From positions 434,001 through 498,000 of the forward strand of contig JAHCHW010000002.1 in the NCBI GenBank assembly GCA_026129525.1: a stretch of 64,000 nt of DNA. Reading direction: 5' to 3'. Origin of the DNA: Chitinophagales bacterium. Lineage in GTDB: Bacteria; Bacteroidota; Bacteroidia; Chitinophagales; LD1. The first letter of the stretch is position 1; every line of letters starts with the position of its first letter. Both the position numbers and the translations under genes were made by a program. Positions 27,700-36,237 of this stretch are shown here, piece by piece. Under the pieces are notes generated by a model that was not told the origin of the DNA, did not search any database, and saw nothing but the letters and a program-made list of their open reading frames with translations.

Positions 27700-28683
27700 C
27701 TACTTAGGCGCTTTTTCATCAGGCGCATAAACTGTTTTCTCAATTTTATTGGCAACAGGTTTTGTGGTTTGCAAAAAGCGATAAAGCGCTTTCAGGTCGG
27801 TTTCATCCATCCTTGAAAATGCCCCCCATGGCATAGGTGTAGTTTTGTGAATTCTGCCGGCACCAAATCTGGCAACAAATGCATCCTCTGTCCATTTTGC
27901 TATAGCACTTGTTGTTTTATCGCTTGTAATATTAGGCGACACAAAAACATATCCTTCCGAAAAAGCATCGGGCCCAAATTTTTCACCGCCTGCAAAATCT
28001 TCGCCTACAAACTTGCCCGTGTTAGGGTCCATTTTTGTGTGACATCCACGGCAATTAGCAATGTTAAATGCCAAGTATTTTCCGTATTCGGCAGTAGAAT
28101 CTTTCAGCATTGTTTTTGGCGGAGTATTTTTTGCCCCTTCGGGTTTTAAAATTCCGAACGCCAAAAGAGCCTTTGCCATAAAATCGTACTCGGTGGGTTT
28201 AACTGCATTTTTTACAGGTTCTTGCGAGCGTAAAAACGAAATAATTGCGGCAAGGTCGTCATCGCTCATTTCCTGAAAAGGCATAAAGGGCATAATAACG
28301 CGTCCATCGCTGCCAACCGCATGGCGTAGTGTGCGGGCAATTTCTCCATCGCTTAGTTTTCCTATACCCGTTTCGCCATCGGGGGTTATATTAGGTGCAC
28401 GAAAAACACCAAAACCCGGAAAAGCCAACTCCCATCCTCCGCTCAATGGTATCTCTAAACCATTCTCCACCTCCATTATTTTATCCATTGGCACATGGCA
28501 GGTAACGCAGTGTGCAGGACCAAAAGCCAAATATTTGCCCCGCGCAATAATAGCCGAATCGCTGCTTGACTGAATTTCGGGATAAGGGGCATCATACTTT
28601 TTGTTCCATGCCAGAAAAACATAGAAAACGAGCACTATCAACAGCAAGGCAATACCTGCCAAAATTCTTAGTATTAGTTTCAT
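27700..28683 (-). CDS. Membrane-anchored dihaem cytochrome c
   Basis: The 327-residue product has an N-terminal membrane anchor (LILRILAGIALLLIVLVFYVFL) and two CxxCH haem c sites, CVTCH and CRGCH, each in a separate class-I cytochrome c domain (about 45-150 and 185-310). Distal methionines are plausible in MPFMPF and TPMPWGAFSRMDETDLKALYRFL. The layout resembles cytochromes that serve membrane dehydrogenases in the periplasm; the partner is not encoded nearby. Confidence 0.88.
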   Translation of the reverse strand: MKLILRILAGIALLLIVLVFYVFLAWNKKYDAPYPEIQSSSDSAIIARGKYLAFGPAHCVTCHVPMDKIMEVENGLEIPLSGGWELAFPGFGVFRAPNITPDGETGIGKLSDGEIARTLRHAVGSDGRVIMPFMPFQEMSDDDLAAIISFLRSQEPVKNAVKPTEYDFMAKALLAFGILKPEGAKNTPPKTMLKDSTAEYGKYLAFNIANCRGCHTKMDPNTGKFVGEDFAGGEKFGPDAFSEGYVFVSPNITSDKTTSAIAKWTEDAFVARFGAGRIHKTTPMPWGAFSRMDETDLKALYRFLQTTKPVANKIEKTVYAPDEKAPK

Positions 28684-28834
28684 GGTGTTTGGTGTTTCTT
28701 CAAAGATATATGTTAGCGTAAACTGTCAAAATTTTTGTTTTAAAGCCGTTTTGCGGCAGGTTATCGCATTTCGTTTTTTAGTTTAGTTTCGTCCGGTTTA
28801 GAATATTCGTGAATCGCAATAAATTTTTGAGGAA

Positions 28835-30010
28835 ATGGGATGTGGTACCTGTACAACGGCAAAAGACGGCATAGTTGCCGGATGCCAGCATAAAGGTGGG
28901 TGTAGTTCAGGCGGTTGTAACCGTATGAACGTGTTCAATTGGTTTGCCGACCTGCCGCTGTCGTTTAACGAAAACTTTAACATTGTTGAAGTTGCTTTTA
29001 AAAAAGGGGCACGCAAAGGATTTTACCGAAACGCACAAAACCTCGATTTGTATAAAGGTCAATTAGTAGTTGTTGAAGCCGCACAAGGATACGATGTGGG
29101 CGAAGTGAGCTTGCAGGGCGAGTTGGTAAAAGCCCAAATGAAGAAGCGGAAAATAAGTGAGCGTGATGATACCATTCGCAACTTGCTGCGTGTTGCCAAC
29201 GAAGCTGATATCAATACTCATCTCGACATCCGCAACAAAGAGCAGGAAATCATGGTGCGTGCCCGTGCTATTGCCCGCTCACTTAATTTGGAAATGAAAA
29301 TTGGTGATATTGAATTTCAGGGCGACAACAAAAAGGTAACCGTTTACTATACTGCCGAAGATCGTGTTGATTTTCGTGAATTGGTAAAAGTGTATGCACG
29401 AGAGTTTAAGGTAAAGATTGAAATGAGGCAGATAGGTGCGCGGCAGGAAGCCGCCCGTATAGGAGGAGTTGGCACCTGCGGCAGAGAGTTATGTTGCTCT
29501 ACATGGTTAGGCGATTTTAAATCGGTTACTACACAGGCGGTACGGTATCAGAACCTTTCCATTAATACCGATAAAATGAGCGGGCAATGTGGTAGATTAA
29601 AATGCTGCCTCAATTATGAGTTAGACACTTACAACGATGCACTACGCAGTTTTCCGAAACAGACCGATAAGATTGAAACAGAAGAAGGCATAGCATGGCT
29701 TCGCAAAACAGAAATTTTGAAACAGCAATTGGTGTATGAATACGAGCACCAAAAGGGCGTATTCTATAAGTTGAGTGTGAATGATGCCAAAGAATTGCTT
29801 TGGATGAACAAAGCAAATAAGAAACCTAAGAGCCTGCACGATTTTGCCATTGTGGAAGCAGAAAAAGTGGACGAATCGAAACATGAAGATTTGGTTGGGC
29901 AGGTAAGTTTAACTACGCTGGAAGAGAAAGAAAGACGCAAACGAAACAAGCAGCGCCATCAGCACAAAAACAAGAACAAAGGCAAAGGTCGTGACAACAA
30001 AAAGAAATAG
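28835..30010 (+). CDS. PSP1 domain protein (RicT/YaaT-like)
   Basis: The 391-residue product starts MGCGTCTTAKDG, a cysteine-rich N-terminus, and carries the PSP1 domain with YDVGEVSLQGE. The hallmark cysteine region follows: GVGTCGRELCCSTWL, then SGQCGRLKCCLNYELDTY, similar to RicT (YaaT), which binds Fe-S clusters with RicA/RicF in Bacillus to affect RNA processing. The tail after residue 365 is basic (KERRKRNKQRHQHKNKNKG) and may bind nucleic acid. It overlaps the start of gldH, so the two are cotranslated. Confidence 0.88.
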   Translation: MGCGTCTTAKDGIVAGCQHKGGCSSGGCNRMNVFNWFADLPLSFNENFNIVEVAFKKGARKGFYRNAQNLDLYKGQLVVVEAAQGYDVGEVSLQGELVKAQMKKRKISERDDTIRNLLRVANEADINTHLDIRNKEQEIMVRARAIARSLNLEMKIGDIEFQGDNKKVTVYYTAEDRVDFRELVKVYAREFKVKIEMRQIGARQEAARIGGVGTCGRELCCSTWLGDFKSVTTQAVRYQNLSINTDKMSGQCGRLKCCLNYELDTYNDALRSFPKQTDKIETEEGIAWLRKTEILKQQLVYEYEHQKGVFYKLSVNDAKELLWMNKANKKPKSLHDFAIVEAEKVDESKHEDLVGQVSLTTLEEKERRKRNKQRHQHKNKNKGKGRDNKKK

Positions 30011-30476
30011 TGCAGCACTTCTTTTACTGCTCTTCGCTGCTACAGTATTCCACTCCTGCGATAAAGCCCGGGTATTTGAGCGCAACGAGGAGATTAATAA
30101 TCACTTGTGGGATTATGCCGATGTAAAAACTTTTGAGGCAGAAATCACCGATACATCGCTTACCTACAACATTTATGTGAACGTCCGCCATTCGTTTCAG
30201 TTTGAGTGGCGCAACCTGTGGGTAGATATTGAAACGGTACTCCCTGATTCTACTTCGTTTCACAAGCGCATCAACTTGCAACTTTCGGAACCTGACGGGC
30301 ATTGGCTGGGTGATTGCTTAGGCGATAACTGCGATATGCAGAACCTTATTCAAAGCAACGCTTATTTCCCTCAGCCGGGCAAATACATTTTTCGCCTCCG
30401 TCAAGATATGCGCGCCAATCCGCTTAGCTATGTAAACAGCATAGGCTTGCGGATAGAGAAATACAGCGATAAGTAA
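29991..30476 (+). CDS. gldH: Gliding motility lipoprotein GldH
   Basis: GldH is an outer-membrane-associated lipoprotein needed for gliding and linked to type IX secretion. The 161-residue product has a lipoprotein signal with lipobox around VFHSC, followed by ...WDYADVKTFEAEITDTSLTYNIYVNVRHSFQF and GHWLGDCLGDNCDMQNLI, typical of the family. The start is a GTG at 29991, 20 bases inside the end of the PSP1 gene; this arrangement is common in the phylum. It ties with the T9SS cargo protein elsewhere in the window. Confidence 0.9.
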   Translation: MTTKRNSAALLLLLFAATVFHSCDKARVFERNEEINNHLWDYADVKTFEAEITDTSLTYNIYVNVRHSFQFEWRNLWVDIETVLPDSTSFHKRINLQLSEPDGHWLGDCLGDNCDMQNLIQSNAYFPQPGKYIFRLRQDMRANPLSYVNSIGLRIEKYSDK

Positions 30477-30746
30477 GCCGGCTCTGTTTTTTTCTATTAC
30501 TTCCCCTGTTTTGCTCAAGTTTCTTTACCATATTTTATGGAATACTCAACTCATTTCATCTGATAATGGAAACGAAAACAAACAAATGAATTTCTGTTTA
30601 TGAGTAACTCATTTACCTCACACCTTATCCGAAGTCCCTAACAACCAAGAATTAACATAATTTTTCGGCAATGCCGGGTTTAAAATTTTTTTAAATTATC
30701 GCTTTTAGTATTTTGCATTTAATTGTCTAACCAAAAAACAAACACC

Positions 30747-31154
30747 ATGAAAAAAATCAAAGTTTTCGCTCTTGCTTTATTGATTGGAGCAACAGCAACC
30801 GTTTCAGCTCAGGAAAAGGGCGGAACAGAAACCAAAGTTTCAGAATTTAAAGAAGGCAGTAAACTGTCCCAATCTGAAATAGGTTTCCTGGATTTAGTAA
30901 ACAACGGAACTGACAGCAAACACCGTGGCGGCTCTACTGCAACAGAAGTAAAGTTCGAAAAGAAAACCTTTAAAGCAGGCGATGTGTTAACCAAAGCCGA
31001 TGTAAAATTGTTGAACGATGCCGTTAAAGCATACAACGACAAAAACAAGGACATCGTTAGCAAAGAGCCTAAAAAAGATGGCGCTAAATCGCGTGGTTGT
31101 TATTATGTGTGTTGGTATTACTATGCCGGCTACTATTACTACTACTGCTGCTAA
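30747..31154 (+). CDS. Small secreted protein with Tyr/Cys-rich C-terminal tail
   Basis: The ATG at 30747 gives a 135-residue product with a signal peptide (MKKIKVFALALLIGATATVSAQ). An open TTG start at 30723 is less likely. The middle is charged and low-complexity, with two similar SKLSQSEIGFLDLVN and DVLTKADVKLLNDAV helices. The last 20 residues are SRGC, YYVC, WYYYAGYYYYYCC, an extreme Tyr/Cys/Trp tail. I know no family. It stands alone with its own terminator. An exported polypeptide with redox-active or cross-linkable tail is a possibility, not a conclusion. Confidence 0.7.
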   Translation: MKKIKVFALALLIGATATVSAQEKGGTETKVSEFKEGSKLSQSEIGFLDLVNNGTDSKHRGGSTATEVKFEKKTFKAGDVLTKADVKLLNDAVKAYNDKNKDIVSKEPKKDGAKSRGCYYVCWYYYAGYYYYYCC

Positions 31155-31174
31155 TCAGATTAGAAGTTAAACTC

Positions 31175-31205
31175 AAACAGCCGCCTCAAAAGGGCGGCTG
31201 TTTTG
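31175..31205 (+). terminator. Intrinsic terminator of the Tyr/Cys-tail gene
   Basis: AAACAGCCGCC (31175-31185) pairs with GGCGGCTGTTT (31193-31203), followed by T-rich sequence. Confidence 0.9.
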
Positions 31206-31221
31206 CTTTAGAACATGTAAT

Positions 31222-31262
31222 AAAAAAAGGCTGTCTTAATCAGAAACCTACCCTTACAGCCA
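31222..31262 (-). terminator. Probable terminator of the flippase gene
   Basis: GGCTGT (31229-31234) pairs with ACAGCC (31256-31261). Read on the minus strand the hairpin is followed by seven T. It lies about 50 bases past the flippase stop codon. Confidence 0.6.
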
Positions 31263-31312
31263 TTAGTTGGGGGATTTTATAATATCAAATTGACGGGATA
31301 GTCTTAAGCCCC

Positions 31313-32644
31313 CTAATTCACCGAAATCCAATAACCTGCCGCAAAACCGGCAAACAACAACACTGAGTAAACAACATGAAGTAACACAGGTATGTAACGC
31401 TGTGGCGCAATACCGAATTTGAAGTAGTTTACCGCCATCAGAAACATCTTATCGCTGCAAAAAGCTACAAATGTGGCCATGGCAATACCGAGCAAGCCGA
31501 ACTTTGCTGCCATCCACAAGCTTAACGATACATTTACCGTAATTTCAATTACCGATGAGGCTAACAGAAAACCGCTTTGCCGCATTCCCATAAGTATGGT
31601 TTGCGGAAACAATAAGCGAGGCACTATAAGCAACAGATAAATGTTGAAGATAAAGGCGCTGTAAATAAAACTTTCGCTGAATACATATTGAAACAAGAAG
31701 TGGCTCGTAAGCATCAGGGCTATAGAAAGCGGAAAAAACAAATGCATTAACCGTGCGCTCTTGCGTTTAATTTCTTCCAACCCTTCAGTTAAATCAGCCG
31801 ATACTACCGCAATCATAGCCGTGCTGAACGTATTGGCAACAATCAACAACACCGGCAATTCTTTGGCACCGTAGCGATAAACGGCAAATGCTACATCGTC
31901 AAATTTCTTTTTTACAATCAACCCGTCAATGTATTCCGATGAGCCGCTAACCAAAATGGAAAGCATTAAGGGCAACGATACTTTAAGGTTGGTAAATTGC
32001 AGCGCAACATTCACTCGTAAACTTCCCATCTGTTGAATCAGAAAAAACGTTACCACAATTTTAAGTAAAGCAACCGCCACTAATCCGTAAAAAGTGTATA
32101 CAATGTTATAACCTAAAGCAACCGGAATTAACACTACACAAAGCGTTACAACCGAAGAAAGCAGAGCATAAACTACAATTACTTTTTTGCGGTTGCTGAG
32201 GTAAAGAATGTATTCTATTAAAAACGAAGGGCTGTTGGCAACAAGGTAAATCACTACCGGTTTTACAAAGGTTCCTGCGTTTTGTTTGTTGAGAAAGGAG
32301 AATAGGTTGTTCGAAAAAATGAAGAACAACACACCAGCTGCAACACCAAAAAACAACAGCGTTAAAAAAGCGTTGAAGAAAATTTGCGAACGTTCAGCAT
32401 TGTCAGCTTTGGGGTAAATGCTCAACATGGTATTGATAATGCCGCTTACCCAAAAAAAACTGAGCATGCTACTCACCATTAAAAAAGTTTCAAACTCTCC
32501 TATTGCCGACTGCGGCAATTGCATTTTGGCAAAGCCTATACTGGCTGCTATAAATGTGCCATAGCGGATAAGTTGATATAACTGTAGTCCTGTTAGATTA
32601 CTGAAAGAAAAAATGCGCTTTTGCCACCCGGTTTTATCGCTCAT
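31313..32644 (-). CDS. Oligosaccharide flippase / polysaccharide-export membrane protein (MOP superfamily)
   Basis: The 443-residue protein is almost entirely hydrophobic helices, about 12 in number, starting LYQLIRYGTFIAASIGF and including IYLVANSPSFLIEYILYL and LMLTSHFLFQYVF. The layout matches Wzx-like lipid-linked oligosaccharide flippases of the MOP superfamily. No glycosyltransferase is beside it; a similar gene order cannot be judged from this window. Identification rests on topology and general resemblance. Confidence 0.75.
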   Translation of the reverse strand: MSDKTGWQKRIFSFSNLTGLQLYQLIRYGTFIAASIGFAKMQLPQSAIGEFETFLMVSSMLSFFWVSGIINTMLSIYPKADNAERSQIFFNAFLTLLFFGVAAGVLFFIFSNNLFSFLNKQNAGTFVKPVVIYLVANSPSFLIEYILYLSNRKKVIVVYALLSSVVTLCVVLIPVALGYNIVYTFYGLVAVALLKIVVTFFLIQQMGSLRVNVALQFTNLKVSLPLMLSILVSGSSEYIDGLIVKKKFDDVAFAVYRYGAKELPVLLIVANTFSTAMIAVVSADLTEGLEEIKRKSARLMHLFFPLSIALMLTSHFLFQYVFSESFIYSAFIFNIYLLLIVPRLLFPQTILMGMRQSGFLLASSVIEITVNVSLSLWMAAKFGLLGIAMATFVAFCSDKMFLMAVNYFKFGIAPQRYIPVLLHVVYSVLLFAGFAAGYWISVN

Positions 32645-32710
32645 TAAACAATGTTAAGGAGTTATTCAAAGGTAGAAATTAAAGCATACCTTCGCTTAAA
32701 AGTTACACGC

Positions 32711-33496
32711 ATGATACACCGCTTCTCTTATTTACTCGCACTCTTCACCGTTTCATTTATTGCTTACAGTTTTTCGAACGAGAAGGAAAAGCCTCTTCAG
32801 GAGAAAAACGGATTGAAGTTGTATGAGATGAAAGGCTCTCCCGAATTTCCCGAAGCAGGTATAAAGTTAGTAAGCACACCGCCTGCCACTCCCGGTAAAG
32901 CAACATTTCAATTCGAGGTTTCAGATTTTAAGCTGGGGATACAAACAACCGATGCCGAACAAAAACTTTGCGCCAATTCTTCGAAGGGGCAACACATTCA
33001 TTTCATCATGGATAACCAGCCTTACTTCGCTTCGTACGAATCATCAGTTGAATGGGATGTAAAAAACGGACATCATGTGTTGTTGGCATTTCTTTCGCGC
33101 TCTTACCATGAAAGCGTAAAAACAACAAAGGCTTTTGTGTTGAAGGAGTTTAGAGTTGGAGAAGATGCTAAAGATAACTTTGATGAAACCGCTCCGCATT
33201 TGTTTTACAGCCGTCCTAAAGGTGAGTACATTGGCGATAGCGAAGTCCAACGCCTTATGATTGACTTTTACCTGCTCAATTGCACCCTCTCCGAAAAAGG
33301 GTACAAAGTAAGAGCCACAGTAAATGGAACAGAATTTACGCTTACCAAGTGGGCACCTTATTATATTGAAGGATTGCCCTTGGGGGATGTAAAAGTAAAA
33401 CTGGAATTGCTCGATAAAAAGGGCAATCTCGTGCAATCGCCTTTCAATGGAGCGGAGCGCACTGTATCGCTCAAAACTGAGCCGTTTAAGAAATAG
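32711..33496 (+). CDS. Secreted protein of unknown function
   Basis: The ATG at 32711 gives a 261-residue product with a signal peptide (IHRFSYLLALFTVSFIAYSF); an in-frame ATG at 32651 would add 20 residues before it. The sequence QHIHFIMDNQPYFASYE with later HHVLLAFLSRSYHESVK has the histidine-rich look of some small extracytoplasmic beta-domains, but I know no firm family. A TACCTTCG box lies about 20 bases before this ATG, consistent with a phylum-type promoter and a short leader. Confidence 0.7.
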   Translation: MIHRFSYLLALFTVSFIAYSFSNEKEKPLQEKNGLKLYEMKGSPEFPEAGIKLVSTPPATPGKATFQFEVSDFKLGIQTTDAEQKLCANSSKGQHIHFIMDNQPYFASYESSVEWDVKNGHHVLLAFLSRSYHESVKTTKAFVLKEFRVGEDAKDNFDETAPHLFYSRPKGEYIGDSEVQRLMIDFYLLNCTLSEKGYKVRATVNGTEFTLTKWAPYYIEGLPLGDVKVKLELLDKKGNLVQSPFNGAERTVSLKTEPFKK

Positions 33497-33502
33497 CTAC
33501 CG

Positions 33503-34816
33503 TTACTTTTCTCTAAAGAAAATATTCATTGGCACCCCGTTAAACTCAAAGTTTTCGCGGAGTTTGTTTTCTAAGTAATTGCGGTACGATTCGCGGATGT
33601 ATTTAGGATGATTGCTGAAAAAAGCAAATGCCGGAGAACGGGTGGGCAACTGCGTTACATATTTTATAGAAACCAATTTGCCGTCAGTAGCAGGCGGGCG
33701 GTATTGCTCAATGGCTTTCAGCATTACTTCGTTCAACTGCGATGTGGGAATCTTGCGCTGCATGTTTTCGTACACCTTCTCAATAGTTTCCAGCACCCGG
33801 AAAATGCGCTGCTTTTCAATAGCCGACATAAACACAATAGGCACATCGTTAAACGGTGCCAACTTCGATTTTAAAGCTGCTTCAAAATCGCGGGCGGTGT
33901 TGGTGGTCTTTTCTATCAAATCCCATTTATTGACAGCCACTATAATGCCGCGATGTTTTTTCACCGCCATTTTGTAAATAGAAAGGTCTTGATGAGTAAT
34001 GCCTTTCGTGGCATCGAGCACTATAACGGCAATGTCCGCTTCGTCCAATGCTTTTACGGCACGTATTACCGAGTAGAACTCCAAATTCTCATGTACTTTC
34101 GATTTGCGTCTTATACCGGCAGTATCAATCAAAATAAATTGCTTGCCGAATTTGTTGTAGTGCGTATGAACCGAATCGCGGGTGGTGCCCGCAATATTAG
34201 TTACAATGTTCCTTTCTTCCCCCAATAATGAATTTACCAACGATGACTTTCCCACGTTCGGCTGACCAATGATACACACTTTTGGAATGTTGCTTTCAGC
34301 ATCTTCCTCTTTTTGTGGTTCGTTGGGAATACGTTCAACAACCGCATCTAACAATTCGCCCGTGCCCGAGCCTGTCATGGAGGCAATAAAAAATACATTG
34401 TCTATTCCGAGGCTGTAAAACTCATTGGCATCGTATCTGCGTTCAATGTTGTCCACCTTGTTTACCACCAGAAAAACATTTTTCTGCGATTTCCGCAAAA
34501 TGTTGGCAAACTCATCATCCAAATCGGTAATACCAGTAGCAGCATCCACCATAAACAACAGCAGCGATGCTTCTTCGATGGCAATAAGCGCCTGCTCGCG
34601 GATGTGTTTTTCAAAAACTTCTTCGGAGCGGGGCACAAAACCTCCTGTATCAATTACGTTGAACTTTTTTCCGCCCCATTCGCTCTCGCCATATATGCGG
34701 TCGCGGGTTACCCCGCTTACATCATCTATAATAGATTTCTTTTCACCGATTAAACGGTTGAATAAAGTACTCTTTCCTACGTTGGGTCTGCCTACTATGG
34801 CTACTGTAAAACTCAT
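33503..34816 (-). CDS. der: Ribosome-biogenesis GTPase Der (EngA)
   Basis: Der helps 50S subunit assembly. The 437-residue protein has two tandem GTPase domains, each with P-loop (GRPNVGKSTLFN; GQPNVGKSSLVN), DxxG (DTGG; DTAGI) and NKxD (NKVD; NKWD), and a KH-like C-terminal domain. That duplication is unique to Der. The gene follows era by 9 bases on the same strand; the pair probably forms an operon. Confidence 0.98.
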   Translation of the reverse strand: MSFTVAIVGRPNVGKSTLFNRLIGEKKSIIDDVSGVTRDRIYGESEWGGKKFNVIDTGGFVPRSEEVFEKHIREQALIAIEEASLLLFMVDAATGITDLDDEFANILRKSQKNVFLVVNKVDNIERRYDANEFYSLGIDNVFFIASMTGSGTGELLDAVVERIPNEPQKEEDAESNIPKVCIIGQPNVGKSSLVNSLLGEERNIVTNIAGTTRDSVHTHYNKFGKQFILIDTAGIRRKSKVHENLEFYSVIRAVKALDEADIAVIVLDATKGITHQDLSIYKMAVKKHRGIIVAVNKWDLIEKTTNTARDFEAALKSKLAPFNDVPIVFMSAIEKQRIFRVLETIEKVYENMQRKIPTSQLNEVMLKAIEQYRPPATDGKLVSIKYVTQLPTRSPAFAFFSNHPKYIRESYRNYLENKLRENFEFNGVPMNIFFREK

Positions 34817-34825
34817 ATTGTTTGG

Positions 34826-35710
34826 TTACGGCTTATAGCCGAAATTTTTAAGCGTGTGCTCGCTGTTACGCCACTTTTCTTTCACTTTTACCACTAACTC
34901 CAAATGCACTTTCTTTTCAATAAATTTTTCAATATCGGCACGTGCCTGTGTTCCCGTTTTCTTCAGCGAACTGCCGCCATCGCCAATCAATATTCCTTTT
35001 TGCGATTCGCGCTCCACATAAATAACACATTTTATGCGGTCTAACTTTTCCCCCTCCTTATATTCTTCCACCTCTACCTGACAGGAGTAGGGAATCTCCT
35101 TCGTATAGTTCAGAAAAATTTTCTCGCGCACAATTTCCGCAACAAAGAAACGGAGGCTGCGGTCGGTAAGTTGGTCTTTGTCGTAATAAGCAGGTGATGC
35201 GGGCAGCAATGCCACAATTTTTTTAATTACTTTTTTAGCGCTTATACCCGATGCAGCGGTAAGCGGAAGCACTTCACTTTTAGGGAAACGTGCTTTTAAT
35301 TTGTTTAGCAACGCTTCTGTTTCTTCTTTGTTATAAAGGTCAATTTTGTTGAGTACCACAATACTTGGTTGGCTGCTTGAGTTGACAATGCGCGTAAGAA
35401 ACTCTTCATCCTCCTCTTTCTGGAATTTATCGGTAACAAACAGCAACACATCGGCATCCTGTAAAGCGCCTGATACAAATTCGTTCATGGAGTGTTGCAG
35501 TTTGTAGGCTGGTTGATTGATGTATCCGGGGGTATCGCTGAATACAATCTGAAAATCATCGCCATTTACCATTCCCAAAATACGGTGGCGGGTGGTTTGC
35601 GCTTTGGGGGTTACTATGCTCATTTTCTCACCTACCAATTCGTTCATCAGTGTTGATTTGCCTACGTTAGGCAAGCCTATAATATTTACAAAACCCGCTT
35701 TATGTGTCAT
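34826..35710 (-). CDS. era: GTPase Era
   Basis: Era binds 16S rRNA near its 3' end during 30S maturation. The 294-residue product has the P-loop GLPNVGKSTLMN, G3 DTPGY, G4 NKID, and the C-terminal KH domain with IYVERESQKGILIGDGGSSLKK. Length and order are standard. It is the first gene of an era-der pair and is divergent from the initiator tRNA. Confidence 0.98.
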   Translation of the reverse strand: MTHKAGFVNIIGLPNVGKSTLMNELVGEKMSIVTPKAQTTRHRILGMVNGDDFQIVFSDTPGYINQPAYKLQHSMNEFVSGALQDADVLLFVTDKFQKEEDEEFLTRIVNSSSQPSIVVLNKIDLYNKEETEALLNKLKARFPKSEVLPLTAASGISAKKVIKKIVALLPASPAYYDKDQLTDRSLRFFVAEIVREKIFLNYTKEIPYSCQVEVEEYKEGEKLDRIKCVIYVERESQKGILIGDGGSSLKKTGTQARADIEKFIEKKVHLELVVKVKEKWRNSEHTLKNFGYKP

Positions 35711-35739
35711 GGGAACAGTTGCTAAAATAGAAAACCAAC

Positions 35740-35769
35740 TTGCATTCCTTAAAATAAGGTCTATATTTG
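35740..35769 (+). promoter_or_regulatory. Predicted promoter of the initiator tRNA
   Basis: TTG (35740-35742), 19 bases, TATATTTG (35762-35769). Spacing and sequence match the Bacteroidota consensus and the metH promoter in this window. Confidence 0.75.
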
Positions 35770-35780
35770 CCGTCCCAAAT

Positions 35781-35853
<73 letters not shown>

Positions 35854-35860
35854 CACGCCA

Positions 35861-35895
35861 AAACCCTTGTCAGCATTAGCTTTCAAGGGTTTTTA
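35861..35895 (+). terminator. Intrinsic terminator of the initiator tRNA
   Basis: AAACCCTTG (35861-35869) pairs with CAAGGGTTT (35884-35892), followed by TTAATTT. Confidence 0.85.
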
Positions 35896-36237
35896 ATTTA
35901 TAGCATACAATCAATATATGTTCGCTGGTTTAAACATAGTTTAATCATTTTGGAGGGATGTGGGTCTCTGGCAAAGAAATTAGGAGAAAGCAAGTTTGGA
36001 GCTTATGCATCCGATAAACGGTATTAAGTTCACATTTTTAGGTGCAAAACTTTTCTCCGGCTTTCACATTTTGGTGTTCACAAAACAATCATTCTCCACA
36101 AAATCAACCGATTGAATGCTGTTGATTTTGTTGGACGAAAAATGAAATTTTTGCACACTCTTGTTTTTTGATTTTAAGCCCTCATACATTCGCTTTCGCA
36201 TTTCGATTTCATTTTTTCTTCAACAAAGTTTAAGGCA
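35896..36237. other. Gene-free stretch between the tRNA and the DnaB-like gene
   Basis: I see no protein-like frame in these 342 bases. There is an 11-bp inverted repeat, ACAAAATCAAC (36098-36108) with GTTGATTTTGT (36121-36131), and no T-run after it. No integrase gene and no obvious duplicate of the tRNA 3' end were seen by eye. It presumably carries the promoter of the helicase/retron operon. Confidence 0.6.
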
